Shown here: positions 32,601 to 37,108 of the stretch, in pieces
Numbering within the stretch: the first letter of the stretch is position 1
Layout of the letters: each line of letters starts with the position of its first letter
Origin: Chitinispirillales bacterium
Lineage (GTDB): Bacteria; Fibrobacterota; Chitinivibrionia; Chitinivibrionales; Chitinivibrionaceae
Direction: 5' to 3'
DNA length: 37,108 nucleotides
Assembly: GCA_031254455.1 (NCBI GenBank)
Contig: JAIRUI010000094.1
Span: 1-37,108 of the forward strand
The notes under the pieces: generated by a model
Told to the model about the DNA's origin: nothing
Database searches by the model: none
Seen by the model: the letters and a program-made list of their open reading frames with translations, nothing else
Program-made: the position numbers and the translations under genes

Positions 32601-32939
32601 GTGAAAGTTCAAATTACGGCAAGACATGAAAGGAAAATTTCTGACGAAACGAAGATTTTTGTTGAAGAGGAAGTCGAAAATTTAGTTAAATTTTACGATA
32701 AAATTACTTCGGCGCAAGTAATTTTAGACAAGCAAACTTACAAAAACGGCAGTGAAGATATTGTTGAAATAATTGTAAACGTCGATAAAAGCCAATTGGT
32801 AGGTAAATCAAGCGCTGAAAATATGAGAAAAGCATTTGACGATGCGAAAGAAAAAGTCATTAGGCAATTAAAAAAACATGATGATATTAAAAAGAGTCAC
32901 AATTGCGAACCATTGAAAGAAGCGGTTGTGAAAATTTAG
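32601..32939 (+). CDS. hpf: Ribosome hibernation-promoting factor, short type
   Basis: 112 aa with the beta-alpha-beta-beta-beta-alpha pattern of the HPF/YfiA N-terminal domain: VQITARHERKISDETKIFVE, AQVILDKQTYKNGSED, VEIIVNVDKSQLVG, AENMRKAFDDAKEKVIRQLKKH. It lacks the C-terminal dimer domain of long HPF, so it would act as in gamma-proteobacteria, binding the 30S decoding region of idle ribosomes. GTG start after GGGGGA. It heads a short run with the MlaD-like and HPr genes. Confidence 0.93.
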   Translation: MKVQITARHERKISDETKIFVEEEVENLVKFYDKITSAQVILDKQTYKNGSEDIVEIIVNVDKSQLVGKSSAENMRKAFDDAKEKVIRQLKKHDDIKKSHNCEPLKEAVVKI

Positions 32940-32970
32940 TTTTAGGACTTTTGTTGATTAAGGGGTTTTT

Positions 32971-33921
32971 TTGAGGAAAAGTCGTTCCGATTTACTTGTC
33001 GGCATTGTGATTTTAACAGCTCTTGTAGCGTTAATTGCCGGTATTATGTGGCTTAAAGCGTATAGCTTTACACAGAAGATGGTGGATTATACGGCTGTTT
33101 TTTCTAATATTGGAGGTTTGCAGCCCGGAGATCCGGTAGCAGTTAACGGATTGAAAAAAGGAACTATTTCTTCTATAGAACTTTACGGCTCGCTAGTTGC
33201 TGTTCATTTCAAGCTCGAAAAAAACGTTCCTTTTACTGATTCCGCAGTTGTCACAGTAAAAAATATCGGTCTGATGGGTGAAAGAAAAGTTGAAATTTCA
33301 CTTTCCGATAATGGAACTTTATATTTGCCCGACGAGGGTAAACGAGTGCGTCAGTATATAAAAGGCAAGTTTGACAGCGGTATTGCCGAGGCGCTTGGAA
33401 TGCTTGGAAATTTTGTGGAGGACGCTTCCGCACTTGTTGATTCTGTTTCTGCGCTTTTGTCGGTAACTTTAGGCAGTAAAGAATTTAAGGATTTTTACGA
33501 CAGAACCGTTGTGCGTTTGGATACGATAGTTGAAGTTGTTGATAGGATTTTGGAGCATAACGATAGAAAAGTTGATAACATTGTAAGCAGTTTGCAAAGA
33601 ACTACTAAAAACCTTGATGAAATTGTTTCGGGAAATAAAACGGGAATCAATTCTATAGTGGTTAATACCGATTCTTTGACTAATAGAGCGGCGGATTTGA
33701 TGTTTGATTTGGATTCTCTCCTTTTTGATTTGCGTAGTATAACCGGTAAAATTGATTCCGGTAACGGAACTGTCGGTCAATTGGTTAATGATTCTACGAC
33801 GATTGAAGAATTGATGAAAACCGTCGAAAAACTGGATGTCTTAATAAACGAAGTGCAGAGTTACGGATTGAAACTCCGCATAAAACTTGGTTTCGGGGAA
33901 AAAAGAAATAAGGATAAATAA
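32971..33921 (+). CDS. mlaD: MlaD/MCE-domain lipid-transport protein
   Basis: 316 aa. A TTG start after AAGGGG gives an N-terminal membrane anchor (SDLLVGIVILTALVALIAGI) and an MCE domain at ~35-115: YTAVFSNIGGLQPGDPVAVN, GLKKGTISSIEL, VPFTDSAVVTVKNIGLMGER. MCE proteins form hexameric rings or tubes that carry phospholipids between membranes. The C-terminal ~190 residues are helical with long heptads (VDNIVSSLQRTTKNLDEIV), suited to a coiled channel. The permease and ATPase genes (mlaE and mlaF) are not adjacent in this window. Confidence 0.88.
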   Translation: MRKSRSDLLVGIVILTALVALIAGIMWLKAYSFTQKMVDYTAVFSNIGGLQPGDPVAVNGLKKGTISSIELYGSLVAVHFKLEKNVPFTDSAVVTVKNIGLMGERKVEISLSDNGTLYLPDEGKRVRQYIKGKFDSGIAEALGMLGNFVEDASALVDSVSALLSVTLGSKEFKDFYDRTVVRLDTIVEVVDRILEHNDRKVDNIVSSLQRTTKNLDEIVSGNKTGINSIVVNTDSLTNRAADLMFDLDSLLFDLRSITGKIDSGNGTVGQLVNDSTTIEELMKTVEKLDVLINEVQSYGLKLRIKLGFGEKRNKDK

Positions 33922-33924
33922 GTT

Positions 33925-34194
33925 GTGATTGAGAAAAGACTGCTTGTTGAGAACAAAAATGGAATTCACGCTCGCCCTTCGGCTGCGATTGTAGGGACGT
34001 TAAGCGGTTTTTCTTCCGAAGTTATAATCAAAACCGATGACGGTGAAGCCGATGCGAGAAGTATTATGGCTATATTGATGTTGAAAATTTTATGCGGAAC
34101 AGAAATTTCCATCGTTGCAAACGGAGATGACGAAGTGGAAGCCATCAACGCTTTAGAGAAGTTATTCAAAGAAAAGTTTGGTTTTGATTACTGA
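33925..34194 (+). CDS. HPr-type phosphocarrier
   Basis: 89 aa. The PTS phosphohistidine is His15 in GIHARPSAAIV, and the regulatory serine sits exactly at Ser46 in DARSIMAILML, as in HPr proteins targeted by HPr kinase. It passes phosphate from enzyme I to EIIA. It may belong to a sugar PTS or to a nitrogen-type regulatory PTS. No EI, EII or hprK is in the window. GTG start 3 nt after mlaD. Its last 29 nt overlap the convergent nadB end. Confidence 0.95.
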   Translation: MIEKRLLVENKNGIHARPSAAIVGTLSGFSSEVIIKTDDGEADARSIMAILMLKILCGTEISIVANGDDEVEAINALEKLFKEKFGFDY

Positions 34195-35782
34195 TTGAAA
34201 TAACGGTATCGCGTTCAAAATCTTTTGATTTTTCCGGGTAGTCGGTCGTGAAGTGCAGTCCGCGGCTTTCTTTTCGTAATATTGCCGAACTTATAACCAA
34301 TTTTGCGACGCAGGCGATGTTTCTCAATTCCAAAACCGGCGTACAAACTTTTGTTTTTTTGTAAAAATCCTCAATTTCTTGGCAAATCAGGCAAATTCTG
34401 TTAAACGCCCTTTGTAAACGTACGTTATTTCGTACTATTCCTACATAATCCCACATAATTTTTTGAATTTCATAAAGGTTATGCGATACCAAAACCCATT
34501 CGTCAGCAAATTCCGTTCCACTGTCGTCCCAGGTTTTTATATCGCTTTCATCGACAATTTCGCCTGTTTCTAAAGAAATTTTATCAATAGTGCGTTTCGC
34601 AAATACCATAGCCTCCAAAAGTGAATTTGAGGCGAGGCGATTTGCTCCGTGAACTCCAGAACAGCTTGATTCTCCTATGGCATACAAATTTTTTATGCTG
34701 GTTTCGCCGTTAATGTTTGTCTCAATTCCGCCGCAGCAGTAGTGAAATGCAGGAACTACAGGAATCATTTCTTTAGTTATGTCTATTGCGAATTTCAGGC
34801 ATTGGGCGTAAATCAGTGGAAAATTCTCAATTAAATCCGAAGAATTTGCATGTCGAATATCCAAAAAAACGCAGTTGTCACCGCTTATTTTCATTTCGTT
34901 GTCTATCGCTCGCGCAACAATATCCCGCGGAGCAAGCGACTGCATTTCGTGGTATTTGTTCATAAACTCCTTGCCGTTTTTGCTTTTCAGTACCGCTCCA
35001 TAACCTCGCAGCGCTTCTGAAATTAAAAAGGATTGTGACTGCGAACAAAAAAGCGTTGTTGGATGAAATTGTATAAATTCCAAATTTGCAATATTCGCTC
35101 CCGCTCGCCAAGCGGCCGCAATTCCATCGCCAGTAGCGGATTTCGGGTTTGTGGAATGAAGGTAAACTTCGCCGATTCCTCCGGTTGCTAAAACGGTTGA
35201 TTTAGCGCGGACGGTTATAATCTTCCCCGCTTTTCTATCTAAAACATACGCTCCGAAACAACCGGTTTTTTGCGAATTTATAAGATGATGTTCGGTAATG
35301 AGTTCAATGAGTGTGTGGTATTGCAGAATTTTGATATTAGGATTGGATTTTGCGGTTTCGGCAAGCGTTTTTTCAATTTCCAAACCCGTTTGATCCTTTG
35401 CATGAACTATTCTGTCGGCGTGGTGTCCGCCTTCTCGTCCCAAATCCAAATTTTCCCAGGCGTCTGACCTCAAGGATTTTGAGAATTTAGCGCCGAACTT
35501 TACAACGTTTTTGATTGCTTCCGGACCTTCTTTCGCCAGAATTTCAACCGCTTCTCTTTTACAAAGTCCGCTTCCGGTAGAAATCGTGTCGGCAATATGG
35601 CTTTCTATTGAATCTGCTGGTGAAAGCACAGCCGCAACTCCGCCTTGCGCGTGACGCGTGTTACATTCAAAAATGTCGTTTTTGCAGATAACTACACAAG
35701 AAATTCCCCTGTCTGCAGCGTTAATCGCCGCCGATAATCCTGCTGCACCACATCCGATAATCAATAATTCTGTATTTTCCAA
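34166..35782 (-). CDS. nadB: L-aspartate oxidase
   Basis: FAD enzyme that turns aspartate into iminoaspartate for quinolinate and NAD synthesis. 538 aa, full length. Motifs: the dinucleotide fold LLIIGCGAAGLSAAINAA, NTRHAQGGVAA, EGGHHADRIVHAKDQTG, VLATGGIGEVYLHSTNP, LEFIQFHPTTLF, PRDIVARAI, YCCGGIETNINGET, LYAIGESSCSGVHGANRLAS and NSLLEAMVFA. The SGVHGANRLASNSLLE and active-site HPT features separate it from fumarate reductase and SdhA. TTG start after GTAGGA. The nadA and nadC partners are not present here. Confidence 0.96.
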   Translation of the reverse strand: MENTELLIIGCGAAGLSAAINAADRGISCVVICKNDIFECNTRHAQGGVAAVLSPADSIESHIADTISTGSGLCKREAVEILAKEGPEAIKNVVKFGAKFSKSLRSDAWENLDLGREGGHHADRIVHAKDQTGLEIEKTLAETAKSNPNIKILQYHTLIELITEHHLINSQKTGCFGAYVLDRKAGKIITVRAKSTVLATGGIGEVYLHSTNPKSATGDGIAAAWRAGANIANLEFIQFHPTTLFCSQSQSFLISEALRGYGAVLKSKNGKEFMNKYHEMQSLAPRDIVARAIDNEMKISGDNCVFLDIRHANSSDLIENFPLIYAQCLKFAIDITKEMIPVVPAFHYCCGGIETNINGETSIKNLYAIGESSCSGVHGANRLASNSLLEAMVFAKRTIDKISLETGEIVDESDIKTWDDSGTEFADEWVLVSHNLYEIQKIMWDYVGIVRNNVRLQRAFNRICLICQEIEDFYKKTKVCTPVLELRNIACVAKLVISSAILRKESRGLHFTTDYPEKSKDFERDTVISISNQNQTFL

Positions 35783-36025
35783 AATCCTACCTAAAATTCT
35801 TCAAATTTTTCCGTAAATTTTCAAAACGCCGCTTTTTAACAGTTTATTTGTCAATACCATAAATTTCTTGGTTTACTTCATTAATCTCATAAACGTATGC
35901 GTTGCTGAAATTGATTTATAGTATTGAGTAAAATTTCATTAAACATGTAAATTAAATCTTCCTTGTTAAATTTTTATACCCAATTTATTTTGTAAACCGC
36001 CTTAAAACTATTTAACGTGTAAAAA

Positions 36026-37108
36026 CTATTTATTTATATCTTCCAAAATCGTATGAAATGCGGTATATCCACTCAAAATCGCATTAAACATTCCACAACC
36101 TGGAAGCGTCCAATGCCCCGCTTGATAAATATTTTTAATATGACTTTTAATCGGCATTTTTGCTGCGTTATAACTATTGAAAGTATTTTCAAATCCATAA
36201 ATAGAGCCGCAAGTGTTTAGAGTATAACGTTCAAAAGTATCTGGAGAACCTATTTCAATCAAATCAATGTATTCTTTAATATTTGGATATACTGTGTTTA
36301 ATTCGTCGATCATTTTTTTTGCGATAACTTTTTTATAATTTTTCCAATCGCCGCTGTCGGATTGTCGCACGAACGAAAATAAAATTATAGTAGGGGCAGA
36401 TAAAAATTCCACACTGTGTAAAATTGCCAAATTATCACAGTCAAAGGGTAGGTTTTCTTGTGAATGAATTCGTTTGTACGGAGAATCAACATCTTTGTGC
36501 TTAAAATACATTGCGACGTTTGAGTCTATATATTTTTCATACCCCTTTTTCATTCCCAAATACACCGCGACCACGGAATCTGCCGGATTTAAACGGGAAA
36601 GGCGTTTCTGCCAAAGCGATGAACGGCTATTTTCGTCAAGTAGTTTGTTTTGTAAAATATAGGGAGAAATTCCTGAAATCACTAAGTTGCAGTCAATTTT
36701 TAGTCCGTTTTTTGTTCTTACATATTTTGCCGTCTTATTTTCAACCGAAATTCGATTCACTTCATCTTTCAAAATTATTTCACCGCCGTTTTTTTCTATA
36801 ACTTCGGCTAAGGCGTTTGCTACGGTCACAAATCCTCCTCTTATTCCGTAAGAGCCGTCATGAAAATGTGCGTTAAAAAGCATTTGTGAAAACAAATGTT
36901 GTCCGAATCCGGGAGTGATTCCGATATAAGGCCACATTCCCGAAAGAAAGAATCGTAATTTTTCATCGTCGAAAAGTCTCTGTAAATACGATGAATATGA
37001 ATGATGTTGAAATTTTGCAATTTTACCGTGATCTTCGTCAAGCAATCCGCGTTTTCCGGTTTCGAATAGTGTAAATACCGTGTCGCTAAGAAGTTCCAAA
37101 TCATCAAA
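36026..37108 (-). CDS. CrtI-like FAD oxidoreductase (carotenoid desaturase/isomerase type), partial
   Basis: The frame is open through the right edge (DDLELLSD... continues upstream), so the N-terminal FAD-binding fold is missing. What remains is the substrate and C-terminal FAD region: FHDGSYGIRGGFVTVANALA followed by EVIEKNGGEIILKDEVNRIS, DCNLVISGISPY, and the terminal AGHWTLPGCGMFNAILSGYT, the C-terminal FAD/loop motif of the phytoene desaturase, CrtISO and retinol saturase family. It likely saturates, desaturates or isomerises a polyene lipid. The precise substrate cannot be told from this part. It is preceded downstream by 243 bp of AT-rich DNA to nadB in which nothing clear is seen. Confidence 0.8.
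   Translation of the reverse strand, partial: FDDLELLSDTVFTLFETGKRGLLDEDHGKIAKFQHHSYSSYLQRLFDDEKLRFFLSGMWPYIGITPGFGQHLFSQMLFNAHFHDGSYGIRGGFVTVANALAEVIEKNGGEIILKDEVNRISVENKTAKYVRTKNGLKIDCNLVISGISPYILQNKLLDENSRSSLWQKRLSRLNPADSVVAVYLGMKKGYEKYIDSNVAMYFKHKDVDSPYKRIHSQENLPFDCDNLAILHSVEFLSAPTIILFSFVRQSDSGDWKNYKKVIAKKMIDELNTVYPNIKEYIDLIEIGSPDTFERYTLNTCGSIYGFENTFNSYNAAKMPIKSHIKNIYQAGHWTLPGCGMFNAILSGYTAFHTILEDINK

Noticed and set aside
35887..35946. 19-codon minus-strand ORF with an AAGGAAGA-like SD between the CrtI-like gene and nadB
   Set aside because: Too short to support. A leader peptide makes little sense before nadB, and the AT-rich context makes such ORFs common.
1..37108. CRISPR arrays, tRNA and rRNA genes
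   Set aside because: No regularly spaced repeats and no cloverleaf or rRNA-like segment noticed in the intergenic gaps on reading both strands.

Overview
The window looks like chromosomal DNA of a motile diderm (Gram-negative-type) bacterium of low GC (about 35-40% by eye). The diderm assignment rests on several things: lipoproteins with lipoboxes, a probable outer-membrane barrel ending in Phe, an MlaD/MCE protein, a SPOR-domain lipoprotein, flagellar genes behind a near-consensus sigma-54 promoter, and a CheB/CheD/CheW/CheX set. The gene style (large TPR and lipoprotein genes of unknown function, a PilX-like surface protein, a GH2 exo-glucosaminidase) suggests Fibrobacterota or a related gut lineage. 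That placement is an impression and was not tested.

Layout. 1-4300 is an accessory, decaying region. It holds a frameshifted IS1182-type transposase end, a perfect 23-bp inverted repeat (349-371 and 3736-3758) bracketing a two-gene operon (a large alpha/beta-hydrolase-like protein lacking the nucleophile serine, plus a lipoprotein), and a broken YefM/YoeB toxin-antitoxin pair. 4392-6194 encodes a PilX-like prepilin-type protein ending at a clear terminator. 6390-12437 (+) is a forward run: dxs, a 54-residue membrane protein, hisB, a SPOR lipoprotein and an exo-beta-glucosaminidase-like GH2 enzyme. 12434-20822 (-) is a compact reverse run read in the order degenerate-GGDEF/EAL protein, TMTC-like GT-C/TPR membrane protein, nifS-type cysteine desulfurase, cheX, mntP, recD2.

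20912-26948 (+) carries a secreted 848-residue TPR protein, a disrupted ORF around an 11-G tract, and a coupled lipoprotein/outer-membrane-barrel pair. 26966-30441 (-) is motility and chemotaxis: flgJ (rod-binding domain fused to a lytic transglycosylase) and flgN behind a sigma-54 promoter, then cheW-cheD-cheB. 30519-31160 (-) is thiE, diverging from folC (+). hpf, an MlaD-like gene and an HPr gene follow on the + strand. nadB (-) converges on HPr, and a carotenoid-desaturase-like FAD enzyme runs off the right edge.

Connections. CheB, CheD, CheW and CheX act together in chemotaxis adaptation and CheY-P turnover, but CheD has Ala where the catalytic Cys belongs. The EAL protein probably degrades c-di-GMP. 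nadB (quinolinate/NAD), thiE (thiamine), folC (folate), dxs (isoprenoid/thiamine/pyridoxal precursor) and nifS (sulfur donor) are cofactor housekeeping. The most unusual items are the bracketed two-gene cassette, the G11 tract that could switch a 153-codon frame, the serine-less hydrolase fold, the Cys-less CheD, and the Cys-tailed NifS. No tRNA, rRNA, CRISPR array or recognisable riboswitch was seen.
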